64,000 nucleotides of DNA from Nitrospirillum sp034653355 (GCF_034653355.1 NZ_JAYEER010000003.1:992001-1056000), one strand, 5' to 3'; positions 36,653-47,600 are shown, numbered from the stretch's first letter. Program-made: numbers and translations. Notes: generated by a model not told the origin, from the letters alone.

Positions 36653-37915
36653 ATGCAAATCTTGTCGCGCCTGCTTTCGCGCCGTTCGCCCGCACCTGTG
36701 GAGGTGGCGGCGCCGGTTCTGCCGGACGTGGTCATCGCCGAACCGTTCCATGCCTTCATCCACCGGCTGAACGCCATCACCGTGCCCGGTGACCTGCGCG
36801 CCATCCGCGGCGGGCGGCCGCTGCAGGCCATCGTCATGGATGAGGCGGGGGCCGAGGTCCGGGTGGGGCAGATCACCCAGTCCGCTCCCGGCGTCGATCG
36901 CATCGCCTTCCCGGAATTCCCGGACGGGACGGGCCCCGCCTTCTGGCTGTTCGTGGTCGAACCGTTGGGCGAGGCCGATCCCGCCCCGCTGGTGCCGGCC
37001 CTGCTGGCCCTGGCCGCCAGCCTGGGGCAGCGGCCGCTGCTGGCGGTGGGCTGCGACGGCCCCCGCCTGGACCGCGCCCAGCTCAGCTTCGCCATGATCA
37101 GCGACGAGCCGCCGGCCGCCACCCTGCCGCCCCTGGATCAACCGGTGGTGGACGGAAGCACGCTGTCGCCGGAACAGCGGCAATGGCGGGAAGAGGGGGT
37201 GGCCATCCTCAAGGGCTTCCTGCCCAACGATCTGCTGGATCCCTACATCGCGCGGCGTGAGCAGGTGGGCCGGCCGGGGGGCTGGCGCTCCCCCACGCCT
37301 TACATGCAGGTGGAGGAGTTGCGGCGCATCTGCCTGCACCCGCCCCTGATGGGCCTGCTGAACAGCCTGGTGGGGGAGGAGATGCTGCTGCACCTCAATC
37401 TCACCGGCTGGGTGTCCACCGAGCGCGACTGGCATCAGGACGAGTATCTGAGCCCGCCCTTCGTGAACAGCTGGTACGCCGCCGTGTGGATCGCGCTGGA
37501 CCGCATCCATCCCGATGCCGGCCCCTTCGAATACATCCCCGGTTCCCACCGCTGGCCCCTGCTGCGCGGCGCGCGCGTGCGCCAGTTCATGACGGATGAG
37601 GAACGGCGCCTCGCCGCCGTGACCGATAGCGGCTATGACGCCTGGCCCAGCGTCACCCAGTCCTATGTCGCGCCCATCGTGGAGGCGGAGATCGCCCGGC
37701 GCGGTGTCGAAAAGCGCGCCTTCCTGGCGGAAAAAGGTGACGTGCTCGTCTGGCACGGCCGCCTGATGCATCGTGGTTCCCCCGCGCGGCAACCGGGGTT
37801 GGAGCGGCGGTCGCTCATCGCCCACTACACCGGCGTGAACCACCGCCCCGATATGCCGGACCGCCGGTTCGAAGGGGGCGGACAGTACGCCGTGTTCCAC
37901 ACCCCCCTGATATGA
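36653..37915 (+). CDS. Phytanoyl-CoA dioxygenase (PhyH) family protein, copy 1
   Basis: A 420-residue protein. The frame is open from further upstream, but the ATG at 36653 gives MQILSRLLSRR, which matches the start of the next paralogue. The first ~160 residues form an N-terminal domain of unknown role. The C-terminal PhyH domain has the iron ligands His and Asp in DWHQDEYLSPPF, the distal His in GRLMHRGSP and the 2OG-binding Arg in ERRSLIAHY. The phrase PFEYIPGSHRWPLL is typical of PhyH/EctD-type enzymes. The substrate is unknown. A 31-base gap separates it from copy 2. Confidence 0.9.
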   Translation: MQILSRLLSRRSPAPVEVAAPVLPDVVIAEPFHAFIHRLNAITVPGDLRAIRGGRPLQAIVMDEAGAEVRVGQITQSAPGVDRIAFPEFPDGTGPAFWLFVVEPLGEADPAPLVPALLALAASLGQRPLLAVGCDGPRLDRAQLSFAMISDEPPAATLPPLDQPVVDGSTLSPEQRQWREEGVAILKGFLPNDLLDPYIARREQVGRPGGWRSPTPYMQVEELRRICLHPPLMGLLNSLVGEEMLLHLNLTGWVSTERDWHQDEYLSPPFVNSWYAAVWIALDRIHPDAGPFEYIPGSHRWPLLRGARVRQFMTDEERRLAAVTDSGYDAWPSVTQSYVAPIVEAEIARRGVEKRAFLAEKGDVLVWHGRLMHRGSPARQPGLERRSLIAHYTGVNHRPDMPDRRFEGGGQYAVFHTPLI

Positions 37916-37946
37916 CCTCCCCCCACTCCATGAGCCGGCCTTCCCC

Positions 37947-39236
37947 ATGAACCTCCTGTCCCGCCTCCTCGGCCGCCGGCCGAATCCCGCCGCCGTCGCC
38001 ACGCCGGCGGCCGCACTTCCGCCGCTGCTGATCGTAGAGCGGGTGGTGACGCGGGTGGCCAACCTGGAGGTCGTGGAGGTGCCGGGCGACATCCGGGGCG
38101 GCCGGGCGGAGCGTAAGCTGCACGCCCTGCTGGTCGACGAGGCCACCGGTCTGGCGCGCCAGGGCCCGCTGGTGTCACGCACGCCGGATGGCCTGTTCGA
38201 CGGCGACCTGCGCTGTGACCGCGTCACCGTGCCAGCGTTCCCCATGGGGTGCGGCCCCGTCTACTGGCTGTTCGTGGCCGAGGCGGACGAGGCGCCGGAC
38301 GCCCAGGCGCTGACGCCCGCGCTGTTGGCCCTGGCCCGCACGCTGGGTGACCGGCCGCCCCTGGGCGCCCTGTGCTACGGCACGCCGCCGGACGCCAGCG
38401 GCGGCATCCGCTTTTCCATGTTGAGCGACCATCCGGACCCTGAGGGCCTGCCGCCCCTGGACCAGCCGGCGGTGGATGAGGGCGCGCTGACCCCCGAACA
38501 GAGGCAATGGCGGCGCGAGGGTGTCGTCCTGCTCAAGGGCTTCCTCGACGACGACCTGCTGGACCCCTATATCAAACGGCGCGAACAGGTGGACCGGGCG
38601 CTGGGCTGGATCACCCCCACCCCCTATATGCAGGTGGAGGAGTTGCGGCGCATCTGCCTGCACCCGCCGCTCATGGCCATCATGAACGGCCTGATCGGGG
38701 AGGAGATGATGCTGCATCTGAACCTCACCGGCTGGGCCTCGACCGAGCGCAACTGGCACCAGGACGAATATCTCAGCCCGCCCTTCGTCAACGGCTGGTA
38801 CGCCGCGGTATGGATCGCCCTGGACCGTATCGACCCGGATTCCGGGCCGTTCGAATACGTGCCCGGCTCCCACCGCTGGCCCCTGCTGCAGGGGGAGAAG
38901 GTGCGGCAGTTCCTGTCCGCGGCGGAGCGCGACCGCGTCACCGGCACCACCGGCAGCGCCTCCTGGCCCCATCTGACGGAACGCTTCGTCACTCCCGCCA
39001 TCGAGGCGGAGATCGCGGCCCAGGGGGTGGAAACGCGGCGTTTCCTGGGGGAAAAGGGCGACGTGCTGATTTGGCACGGCCGGCTGATGCACCGCGGCTC
39101 GGCGCCGAACCGCCCGGGGGTGGAGCGGCGGTCGCTGATCGGCCACTACACCGGCATCAACCATCGCCCGGACATGCCCAATCGGCGGTTCGACCATGGC
39201 GGGCACTATGCCGTGTTCGACTATCCGCTGAAGTAG
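37947..39236 (+). CDS. Phytanoyl-CoA dioxygenase (PhyH) family protein, copy 2
   Basis: A 429-residue tandem paralogue of copy 1. The catalytic region is nearly identical, with NWHQDEYLSPPFVNGWYAAV, PFEYVPGSHRWPLL, GRLMHRGSAPNRPG and ERRSLIGHYTGINHRPD; the N-terminal ~150 residues are more divergent. All iron and 2OG ligands are kept, so both copies should be active. The pair probably arose by duplication, and the shared N-terminal domain may bind a carrier or partner. An AraC-type regulator gene begins about 100 bases downstream. Confidence 0.9.
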   Translation: MNLLSRLLGRRPNPAAVATPAAALPPLLIVERVVTRVANLEVVEVPGDIRGGRAERKLHALLVDEATGLARQGPLVSRTPDGLFDGDLRCDRVTVPAFPMGCGPVYWLFVAEADEAPDAQALTPALLALARTLGDRPPLGALCYGTPPDASGGIRFSMLSDHPDPEGLPPLDQPAVDEGALTPEQRQWRREGVVLLKGFLDDDLLDPYIKRREQVDRALGWITPTPYMQVEELRRICLHPPLMAIMNGLIGEEMMLHLNLTGWASTERNWHQDEYLSPPFVNGWYAAVWIALDRIDPDSGPFEYVPGSHRWPLLQGEKVRQFLSAAERDRVTGTTGSASWPHLTERFVTPAIEAEIAAQGVETRRFLGEKGDVLIWHGRLMHRGSAPNRPGVERRSLIGHYTGINHRPDMPNRRFDHGGHYAVFDYPLK

Positions 39237-39336
39237 GTGCTGGCGGACCGGGACGCCCGCGCGTCGGCGCCGGGCCCTCCCCAGCCGGGGCGTTCTGTGC
39301 CAAGCTGGCCGGCAGCCGCGCTGTCGGGGCCCGTCC

Positions 39337-40236
39337 ATGACCGTTCCGTCCTCCCGCCTGCTGTCCATCCGCCGCCATGACGGCCCGCGGGACGCCTGGC
39401 ATGTGGCCAACCTGGCGCCCCCGCCGGTGCTGTCGGGCTTGGTGGATGGGTATGCCGACTATCGTGAGCGGACCAGTTTCACCACCCGCCGGGAACTGCC
39501 CCACGCCCAGGCCGTGCTGATCGTCAACCTGGCGGAACCGATCGGCATCGTGGGCGGCGACGGGCGGCCGGTCACCCTGCGGGCCGGGGAGGGCTTCGTG
39601 GCCGGCGCCCACCTGGCGCCGGCGTTGTCCCGGTCGGGCGGCACCCAGGCGGGGATGCATGTCTTCCTGCCGCTCGCCAGCCTGCGGCGCCTGCTGGGCT
39701 GCCCGTTGACGGATCTGGTCGACCGCGCGGTGCCTCTGGACGCCGTCCTGGGCCCGGCGGGGACGCGGCTGGGCCAGGCGCTGGCGGAGGCGCCGGACGG
39801 GACCGGCCGCATGGCCGCGCTGGACGACGCGCTGACCCGCTGCTTCGCCGCCATGCCCGCCCTACCAGGGGCCCAGACGCACGCGCTGGCCCTGCTGCGC
39901 AACCGGCCCGACCTGGACATAGCAGACATCGCGCGGGACATCGGATGGAGCGCCAAGCATCTCGCCGCCCGTGTGAAGGACGCGCTGGGCGTGGGGCCGC
40001 GCACCTACCGCCGCCTGATGCGGTTCGAGACGCTGACCAAGCGGCTGGGGGCCGGGCCGCCGGATGAGGGCAGCGGCGGCTGGGCCGGCATCGCCATCGA
40101 CGCCGGCTATTGCGACCAGTCGCACATGATCCGGGAATTTCGGGAGTTCGCCAGGCTGACGCCGGGGCAATACTTGGCCCAGTCCCTTCCGGACGGCGGC
40201 GGCCTGGTGGAGGCCGGGATGGTGGAGGTTATTTAG
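39337..40236 (+). CDS. AraC family transcriptional regulator
   Basis: A 299-residue regulator. The N-terminal ~180 residues form a cupin-like effector domain (LRAGEGFVAGAHLAPAL). The C-terminal pair of helix-turn-helix motifs includes LDIADIARDIGWSAKHLAARVKDALG and IAIDAGYCDQSHMIREFREFARLTPGQY, the canonical AraC signature. It probably controls the VOC-family gene 78 bases downstream, and it may act on the upstream PhyH genes. The effector is unknown. Confidence 0.93.
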   Translation: MTVPSSRLLSIRRHDGPRDAWHVANLAPPPVLSGLVDGYADYRERTSFTTRRELPHAQAVLIVNLAEPIGIVGGDGRPVTLRAGEGFVAGAHLAPALSRSGGTQAGMHVFLPLASLRRLLGCPLTDLVDRAVPLDAVLGPAGTRLGQALAEAPDGTGRMAALDDALTRCFAAMPALPGAQTHALALLRNRPDLDIADIARDIGWSAKHLAARVKDALGVGPRTYRRLMRFETLTKRLGAGPPDEGSGGWAGIAIDAGYCDQSHMIREFREFARLTPGQYLAQSLPDGGGLVEAGMVEVI

Positions 40237-40314
40237 ATCCAATCCAGGCCGCGCCGTTCGGCCCTATGGTCGGGCCAGCGGCATCGTCGCCGCCTGACAG
40301 GAGACTGAGCCCCC

Positions 40315-40740
40315 ATGCCCACCCGTTCCCTGATTCCCTGCCTGCGTTATCAGGATGCGCCGGCCGCCATCGACTTCCTATGCGCCGCCTTCGGCTTCCA
40401 ACGCCACGCCGTCTACGCCGACGACCAGGACCCCAGCCTCATCCACCACGCCCAGCTGACGCTGGGCGACGGCATGGTCATGCTGGGATCAGCCCGGCCC
40501 GGGCTGTCAACCGACGCCTATCGCTGGAAAACGGCGGCGGAGGCTGGGGGCGTCACGGCGTGCGTCTACATCATCGTCGACGACCTGGACGCCCACCACG
40601 ATCGCGCCCGCGCCGCCGGGGCGGAGATCGTGACCCCGCCGCACGACAATGAAGGCTACCCCGGCCGCGGCTACCACGCCCGCGACCCGGAAGGAAACAG
40701 CTGGAGCTTCGGCACCTATGATCCTTGGGCGCCGCTTTGA
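40315..40740 (+). CDS. VOC (glyoxalase/PhnB-like) family protein
   Basis: A 141-residue vicinal-oxygen-chelate protein. It opens with SLIPCLRYQDAPAAIDFLCAAFGF and has the second repeat VDDLDAHHDRARAAGAEI with YHARDPEGNSWSFGTY at the end, as in PhnB and the 'glyoxalase-like' resistance proteins. Potential metal ligands are His residues in IHHAQ and the Glu in DPEGN. Such small proteins may bind metal or hydrophobic drugs. It lies just after the AraC gene and likely forms a unit with it. Confidence 0.88.
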   Translation: MPTRSLIPCLRYQDAPAAIDFLCAAFGFQRHAVYADDQDPSLIHHAQLTLGDGMVMLGSARPGLSTDAYRWKTAAEAGGVTACVYIIVDDLDAHHDRARAAGAEIVTPPHDNEGYPGRGYHARDPEGNSWSFGTYDPWAPL

Positions 40741-40760
40741 GGACGGCGCTTTGATGACCA

Positions 40761-40785
40761 GCGGCGGGCGTATCCGGCCCGCCGC
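40761..40785. terminator. Hairpin between convergent VOC and bcp genes
   Basis: GCGGCGGGC (40761-40769) and GCCCGCCGC (40777-40785) form a perfect 9-bp stem with a seven-base loop in the 56-base gap between converging genes. There is no strong T-run on either strand, but the stem is strong enough to act as a bidirectional terminator. Confidence 0.6.
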
Positions 40786-40796
40786 CTTACCTCTGC

Positions 40797-41261
40797 TTAC
40801 AGCGCCTTCACCGCCGCCAGCACGGCGTCGACGTGGCCGGGCACCTTGACCTTGCGCCACACCTGGGCCACTTGGCCGTCCTTGTCGATCAGGAAGGTGG
40901 CGCGCTCGATGCCCATGTATTTGCGGCCGTACATGTTCTTTTCCACCCACACGCCATAGCGTTCGCACACGTCGCTGTCGGCGTCGGACGCTAGGGTGAA
41001 GGGCAGGTTGTACTTTTTCTTGAACTTGTCGTGGCTGGCCACGCTGTCCTTGGACACGCCGATGATGGTGGCGTCCACCTTTTCGAAATGCGGCAGGGAT
41101 TCGCCGAAGCCGCAGGCTTCGGCCGTGCAGCCGGTGGTGTCGTCCTTGGGGTAGAAATACAGCACCACCGGACGGCCCTTCAGGGACGACAGGGTGACGC
41201 TGCCGCCCCCGTCGGTGGGCATGGTGAAATCCGGGGCGGGGGTTCCGACCTCAACGGCCAT
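40797..41261 (-). CDS. bcp: Thioredoxin-dependent thiol peroxidase (Bcp/PrxQ)
   Basis: A 154-residue peroxiredoxin of the PrxQ/Bcp group. The peroxidatic Cys45 and resolving Cys50 lie in DTTGCTAEACGF, with the five-residue spacing that defines Bcp. The upstream active-site Pro/Thr (FYPKDDTTGC) and downstream Arg are present. It reduces hydroperoxides in the cytoplasm using thioredoxin. GGAAGG lies upstream of the ATG. It is downstream of glnE on the same strand with a ~75-base gap. Confidence 0.95.
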   Translation of the reverse strand: MAVEVGTPAPDFTMPTDGGGSVTLSSLKGRPVVLYFYPKDDTTGCTAEACGFGESLPHFEKVDATIIGVSKDSVASHDKFKKKYNLPFTLASDADSDVCERYGVWVEKNMYGRKYMGIERATFLIDKDGQVAQVWRKVKVPGHVDAVLAAVKAL

Positions 41262-41336
41262 GGTGCTTTTCCTTCCTGGGTTCGGGCCTAGGTTTATGAC
41301 GGTGCGCCGCTGATACGGCCCAGCCCGCCGGTTGGA

Positions 41337-44312
41337 TCAGGCGGCCGGCGCCGGCAGGCGGCCGGCGGGTTCCTCCACCACCTTCTGGAAGAGGGCGTGG
41401 GCCTGCGCGGCCGCGGCCCGGATCTTTGCCTCCGCCGCGTCGAAGTCAAGGCCGTCGCCCACGGCTTCGGCCAGGGCCAGGCGCAGGGCCGGGGGCGCCT
41501 CGGCCACCTTAACCTCCCCCGCCACCGTCAGGCGCAGGAAGGCCTGCACCCGGCGCCACAGGCGGTGGATGTCGATCAGGGCGTCGGCGTCCGCCGCGTC
41601 CAGCAGCCCGGCGTCGCGCAGGCGGGTCAGGGCGCCGGTGGTGTTGGGGTCCAGGATGCCCGGATGATCGGCGGCATGCCGCAGGGTCAGATACTGCACC
41701 AGGAACTGGATGTCGACCATGCCGCCGCGCACATGCTTCACCGACCAGGGGTCCTTGGTGTGGTGCTCCCGGTCCACACGGGCGCGCATGTCGGCCACGT
41801 CGGCCAGCAGCTTGTCCGGATCCCGGCGCTGCACCAGCACGGCGCGGATGGCCTCGGTCAGCTGCGCCCGCAGGGCCGGCGGGCCGGTCAGCACCCGGGC
41901 GCGGGTCAGCGCCATGTGTTCCCAAGTCCAGGCGCTTTCCCGCTGATACCGGATGAAGGCGTCCAGGCTGACGGCCAGCGGCCCCTTGTTGCCCGAGGGC
42001 CGCAGCCGCATGTCGACCTCATACAGCGCGCCCTCCGCCGTGGGGGCGGTGATGGCGTTGATCAGGCGCTGGGTCAGGCGGATGTAATACTCGCTGGGCG
42101 ACAGCGGCTTGGGCCCATTGGATTGGTCGGCCCCATCCGGCACCTGATAGACCGTGATCAGGTCCAGGTCCGACCCCAGCGACAGCGAGCCGGCGCCCAG
42201 GCGGCCCATGCCCAGGATGGCCATGCCGGCACCCCCATCCGTTCCGGTTTCGAAACAGCCATGGCGGGGCCTGTACTCGATCTCCACCCGCTCATGCAGG
42301 ACGGCCAGGGCGGTTTCCGCCACGTCCGTCAGGAAGGGGCCGCACCGGTCGCCATCGGTCAGGTGGCGCAGGATCTGGATGCCGGCGCGCAGGCGCTGGT
42401 CGCTGGTCCAGCGCCGCGTCAGGTCCAGCACCTCTTCGAAGTGGTGGGCGTCGGCCAGCAGGCGGAACAGGCCCTGGCGCAATTCCTGGGCATCGGGCAA
42501 ATGGTCGAAGAAGCCGGGGGTCAGCACGGCGTCCAGCTGCGACGGGCGGCGGGACAGGCTGTCGGCCAGGCGCGGCGCCGTGCCCATGATCAGGGCCACC
42601 AGCTCCAGCAGCTTGGGGTTGGCGTAGAACAGGCTGAACAGCTGCACACCGGCGGGCAGGCGGTTCAGGAACTCATCGAACTTCAGGAAGGCCTGGTCCG
42701 GCTGGGCCGTGCCGCCCAGGGCCGCCAGCAGGCTGGGCACCAGTTCCGTCAGCAGCTCGCGCGCCCGGGTGCTGCGGGTGGCGCGGTAACGGCCATGGTG
42801 CCAGGCGCGGATTTGCGCCGCCACGGCGGAAGGGTTTTGGAACCCCAGGCCCCGCAGGGTGGTGATGGTGTCGGGGTCGTCCTCCGTCCCGGTGAAGACC
42901 AGGTTGCCAGGACCGGACAGGGGCGGGGCCTCCTCGAACAGGGCGGCGTAGCGGTCCTCCACCCGGCCCAGGGTGGCCAGCAGCTCGGTACGGAAGGCAT
43001 CCGGATCGGCATAGCCCAGGAAGGTGGCGACGGCCGCCACCCCTTTGTCGTCCACCGGCAGCTTGTGGGTCTGCTGGTCGTCCACCATCTGCACCCGGTG
43101 CTCCACCCGGCGCAGGAAGCGGTAGGCGGCCTTCAGATCCTCCGCCGCGTCCTCGCCCACCCGGCCGGCGGCCACCAAGGCGTCCAGCGCCATCATGGTG
43201 GCGGGGGTACGCAGGTGGGCGTCGCGCCCGCCATAGATCAGCTGCTGGGTCTGGGCGAAGAACTCGATCTCGCGGATGCCGCCCCGGCCCAGCTTGATGT
43301 CGTGGCCGTTCACCGCCTTGTCGCGATGGCCCTTGTGGGCCCCGATCTGGCGCTTGATGGAATGGATGTCCTGGATGGCGGCGAAGTCCAGGTTGCGGCG
43401 CCAGACGAAATGGCGGATCAGGCTCATGAAGTCCTGGCCGGCCTTGCGGTCGCCCGCCACCGGCCGCGCCTTGATCATGGCCGCCCGCTCCCAGTTCTGG
43501 CCTAAGCTGCCGTAATAGGCCTCCGCCGCGGAGACGGAGACGGCCAGGGGCGTGGCGCCGGGATCGGGGCGCAGGCGCAGGTCGGTGCGGAAGACGTAAC
43601 CGTCCACCGTCCGCTCCTCCATGATGCGCACCAGGTCGCGGGCCAGGCGCACGAAGGTGCGTGTCATCTCATCCGGGTCGCGGGCCTGCACCACGCCGTC
43701 GTCGTAAAGGACGATCAGGTCGATGTCGCTGGAGTAGTTCAGCTCCAGCGCCCCGAACTTGCCCATGGCCAGCACGATCAGGCCGCTGCCGGCCTCTGGA
43801 TCGTTCTCGGCGTCGGGCAGTCGGATGTCCCCCTTGGCAGCCAACTGGCGCAACAGGTGGCGCGCGGTCAGCCGCAACGCCGCCTCCGCCAACTGGCTCA
43901 GCGCGCCGGTCACCTGCTCCAGCGTCCATGCCTCCGCGATGTCGGCGGCGGCGATCAGCAGGGCGGCGCGGCGCTTGGCCACGCGCAGGGCCTTCATCAG
44001 ACGGTCGGTGGTGGTCGGCCCGCCGACATCACCCCACAGCCCTTCCAGCATGTCCATGAAGGCGGCGTCGAAACCGGCGGTGGCCACCTGTCGGAAGAAG
44101 GACTGTTCCTTCAGCAAGGCCTGTCCCAGGAAGGGGCTGTTGCCCAAAATGGCCCGCAGCAGGGCGCCACCCGCCTCGTCGGCCGCGTAGGTCCGGGCGA
44201 ATTCCGCCAGATCCGCGTCGCCGGACTCCTCCGCCCGGCGCTGCCAGGACTCCAGCCCGCGGGCCAGAAGTTCGGTATCTGCCGCTTGGGGTAGGGATTT
44301 CGCATTGAACAT
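41337..44312 (-). CDS. glnE: Bifunctional glutamine synthetase adenylyltransferase/adenylyl-removase
   Basis: A 991-residue enzyme, the usual length for GlnE. It has two nucleotidyltransferase domains. The N-terminal adenylyl-removase carries SSDIDLIVLYDDG, and the C-terminal adenylyltransferase carries GSDLDLITVYQVPD. Each is followed by a helical regulatory domain (e.g. VKHVRGGMVDIQFLVQY in the C-terminal half). It adenylylates and deadenylylates glutamine synthetase in response to PII and glutamine, and so links to nitrogen control. It is divergent from the AsmA-like gene. Confidence 0.95.
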   Translation of the reverse strand: MFNAKSLPQAADTELLARGLESWQRRAEESGDADLAEFARTYAADEAGGALLRAILGNSPFLGQALLKEQSFFRQVATAGFDAAFMDMLEGLWGDVGGPTTTDRLMKALRVAKRRAALLIAAADIAEAWTLEQVTGALSQLAEAALRLTARHLLRQLAAKGDIRLPDAENDPEAGSGLIVLAMGKFGALELNYSSDIDLIVLYDDGVVQARDPDEMTRTFVRLARDLVRIMEERTVDGYVFRTDLRLRPDPGATPLAVSVSAAEAYYGSLGQNWERAAMIKARPVAGDRKAGQDFMSLIRHFVWRRNLDFAAIQDIHSIKRQIGAHKGHRDKAVNGHDIKLGRGGIREIEFFAQTQQLIYGGRDAHLRTPATMMALDALVAAGRVGEDAAEDLKAAYRFLRRVEHRVQMVDDQQTHKLPVDDKGVAAVATFLGYADPDAFRTELLATLGRVEDRYAALFEEAPPLSGPGNLVFTGTEDDPDTITTLRGLGFQNPSAVAAQIRAWHHGRYRATRSTRARELLTELVPSLLAALGGTAQPDQAFLKFDEFLNRLPAGVQLFSLFYANPKLLELVALIMGTAPRLADSLSRRPSQLDAVLTPGFFDHLPDAQELRQGLFRLLADAHHFEEVLDLTRRWTSDQRLRAGIQILRHLTDGDRCGPFLTDVAETALAVLHERVEIEYRPRHGCFETGTDGGAGMAILGMGRLGAGSLSLGSDLDLITVYQVPDGADQSNGPKPLSPSEYYIRLTQRLINAITAPTAEGALYEVDMRLRPSGNKGPLAVSLDAFIRYQRESAWTWEHMALTRARVLTGPPALRAQLTEAIRAVLVQRRDPDKLLADVADMRARVDREHHTKDPWSVKHVRGGMVDIQFLVQYLTLRHAADHPGILDPNTTGALTRLRDAGLLDAADADALIDIHRLWRRVQAFLRLTVAGEVKVAEAPPALRLALAEAVGDGLDFDAAEAKIRAAAAQAHALFQKVVEEPAGRLPAPAA

Positions 44313-44608
44313 GGATGTCTGACCGGGCTATGCCAGGAAACGGGTCTTGCCCCCGTGTAAACCTGTCCATCGTGACCCTATGTTGCTGGGACTGGACAAG
44401 AGATGGGGCGGGGCCCCGTTCGCTGTTCGCCGTTTCGCGGTTGTGGGTTCCCCGGGCAGAGTGCCCAAGGGCCCGCAACGCGGTCAAGCCATGCCGGAAG
44501 TCTGAGCCTTTGCCCCGTCCGATCCCGCCCATCCCCCCCGCCGAGGCGCCTTCCGAGGTGTCGACCGGGACGCAGGCGTCCGGCCTCGAGGGTGGCGGCG
44601 AACAGGCG

Positions 44609-47600
44609 ATGGGGCTGCGCGTGCCTGGCCGGCGTCCCGCCGGGCCCACCGAACCGCCGCCGCCCAAGTCGCCGCGCAGGGCGCGCAAGCGCCGGGGCGT
44701 TATCGGCCACACGGCCCTGGTCGTCCTGGAACTGGCGGCGGGCCTGCTGCTGGTGGCCCTGGTCACGGTAGGCCTGCTGACCTGGCGGCTCAGCCGGGGG
44801 CCCATGCCCATCTCCTGGTTCGCGCCCTATCTTGAGCAGGCGGTGAATTCCGGCGGCCCCGTCCACATCTCCGTGCACAAGGTGATGCTGGCCAGGGCGG
44901 TCAAGGGCGCCACGGTGGAGATCCTGGCCGACGACGTGGTGCTGACCGGCACGGGCGGCGCCACGGTGGCGACGCTGCCGGAGTTCCGCGTGGCCTTGTC
45001 GGTGCCGGCCCTGCTGCACGGCCGCCTGGCGCCCACCCGCATCGTCCTGGTCCGGCCCCGTCTGAACGCCATCCGCGAGGTGGACGGCCGGTTCCGCCTG
45101 GCGTTGATGTCGGATGACGACACCGACGACGGCAACGACTTCATGGCGGATCTGATCAGCGCCCTGAAACGGCCGCCGGATCCGCTGGAACCCTTGGGCG
45201 CCTTGACCAAGCTGGTGGTGTCCGAGGCGCGGCTGTCGGTGGACAACCGCCAGCTGGGCCTGGTGTGGTCCGCCCCCCGGGCCGACATTTTCCTGACCCG
45301 TGACCGCCGGGGCATCACCGGCAACGCCCAGCTGGTGGTGGACCTGGGCGGGCACATGACGCAGGTGGCGGCCGACCTGGGCTATCGCCTAGCCGATGGC
45401 ACCGTCAGCGCCGTGGCCCATTTCTCCGGCGTCAGCCCGGCGGATCTGGCGCGCGTCACCCGCGCGTCCGACGGCGTGCTGGCGGCGGTGGGCGGCATCG
45501 ACATGCCCCTGGCCGGCACGGTGACGCTGGACCTCGCCTCCGACTTCTCCCCCCGCATCTTCGACGTGGCGCTCAGCGGCACCGCCGGCACGGTCACCCT
45601 GCCGGGCCGGCTGAAGGCGCCGCTGGCCGTGGCCAACCTGGACCTGCAGGCGCGGCTGGAGCCGGGGGGCCTGACCCTCAATCACCTGAACCTGACATTG
45701 CCCGGGGCCAACGGCGCCGCCCCCGGATCCACGGTCACACTGACGGGCAGGGGGGTGAAGCGGGACGACGGCAGCTATCGCGTGACCCTGGCCACCGAAG
45801 TCAAGTCCGTGCCGCTGAACGCGCTGGATGCGCTGTGGCCCCTGGACGCTCTGCCCAAGCCGCGCGCCTGGATCATGCAGAACCTGTCGGACGGCGCCTT
45901 CGACAAGGTCACCTTCAATTTGGAGGGCAGCGCCCCGGCCGACCTGTCGGACATGGTGCCCAGCCGGATGACGGCTAATTTCGCCTTTTCCGGCGCCACC
46001 GTGAACTACATGGACGGCCTGCCCAAGGTGAAGGATGTGGGCGGCACCGCCACCTTCGACGGTGGGCACCTGGGCATCGAGCTGACGCAGGGCCGTCTGC
46101 TGGACCTGGCGCTGGGCACCTCCCGCCTGGACATCACCGGCCTGGACAAGACGGCGCAGAAGATGGAAATGACGCTGCCGGTCAGCGGCCCCATCTCCTC
46201 CGCGCTCACCGTCATCGACACCCCGCCCCTGGGCTACGCCAGGAAGGTGGGCCTGGTGCCGGCCACGGTGGCGGGCACGGCCGACATGACCTTGCGCTTC
46301 GACTTCCCGCTGGTCGCCACCCTGAAGATGGACCAGGTGAAGCTGGGCGTGCAGGCGCACCTGAAGAACGTCGCGGCCGACGGCATCGTCGCCGACATCA
46401 AGGCGTCGGACGGGGACCTGAACCTGGTGCTGGACAACAAGGGCATGGACACCAACGGCACCGCCCGCCTGAACGGCATGCCGGCCCGCATCCTGTGGCG
46501 CGAGAATTTCCCGGCGGAGGCGCCCATCGGCACCCGTGTCGCCCTGCTGGCCACCGCCACCGACCGCGACCGCCAGCTGTTCCACCTGGACTTCCCCGAC
46601 TGGGTGCGCGGCCCCGTGGGCGTCAGCATGGTCTATACCCGCGACGCCCAGCATCAGGAGACCATCCTGGCCGATCTGGACCTGACCAAGTCCGCTTTGG
46701 CCGTGTCCCTGATGGACTGGCGTAAGGTGACGGGCGTGCCGGCGTCCGGCCACGTCGAGGTGGGCTTCGACCAGGGCCGTCCCCTGCATGTCACCCGCTT
46801 CCAGCTGAAGTCGGATGGGATGGAGGCGTCAGGCAGTATGGACCTGAAGCACGACTTCTCCATCGGTCACATCGCGGTGGACCGCTATCGCCAGGGCCGC
46901 ACCGACGCCGCCATGACGGTGGACGTGGACGATGCCGGCGGCATGCGCATCAAGGCGGCCGGCCCGTCCATGGACGCTCGGCCCTTCCGCCGCTCCGCCA
47001 GCGGCGGCGGCAACGGCCGGCCCTTGACGGAGGCGGAGCTCAAGGCGCTGGACGCCCGGCCGCCGCTGGACATCGACTTCAACTTCGACAAGGTGGTGAC
47101 GGCCAACGGCGGGCGCGAGATCGGCGCCAGCAAGGGCCAGTTCGCCCGCCGGGGCCGCAGCTGGCGCTCCGTCGTGCTGGACACGCGGGTCGGCAAGGAT
47201 AACGCCGGCCACCTCGCCCTGCGCTATGTGCCCGACGGCAACGCCATGGCGCTGACCATCACCTCCGACGACGCGGGTGCGGCCCTGCAGCAGCTGGACG
47301 TGCTGGACCATCTGCGCGGCGGCAAGCTGGTGGTGAAGGGCCACAGCACGCCTGGCGACCCGCATGAGGTGGTGGACGGCACCCTGGACGTCACCGACTA
47401 CCAGGTGGTGGAGGCGCCGGTGATGGCGCGCCTGCTGTCGGCCGCCAGCTTTCAGGGCTTCTCCGACTTCATGAGCGGCGCCCCCATCACCTTCAGCAAG
47501 CTGGAAGGCGGTTTCCACTGGACCGACACCGGCGTCAGCTTCCACGACGTACGCACCTCGGGTGCGGCCATCGGCCTGACCATGGAAGGGGAGATCAACC

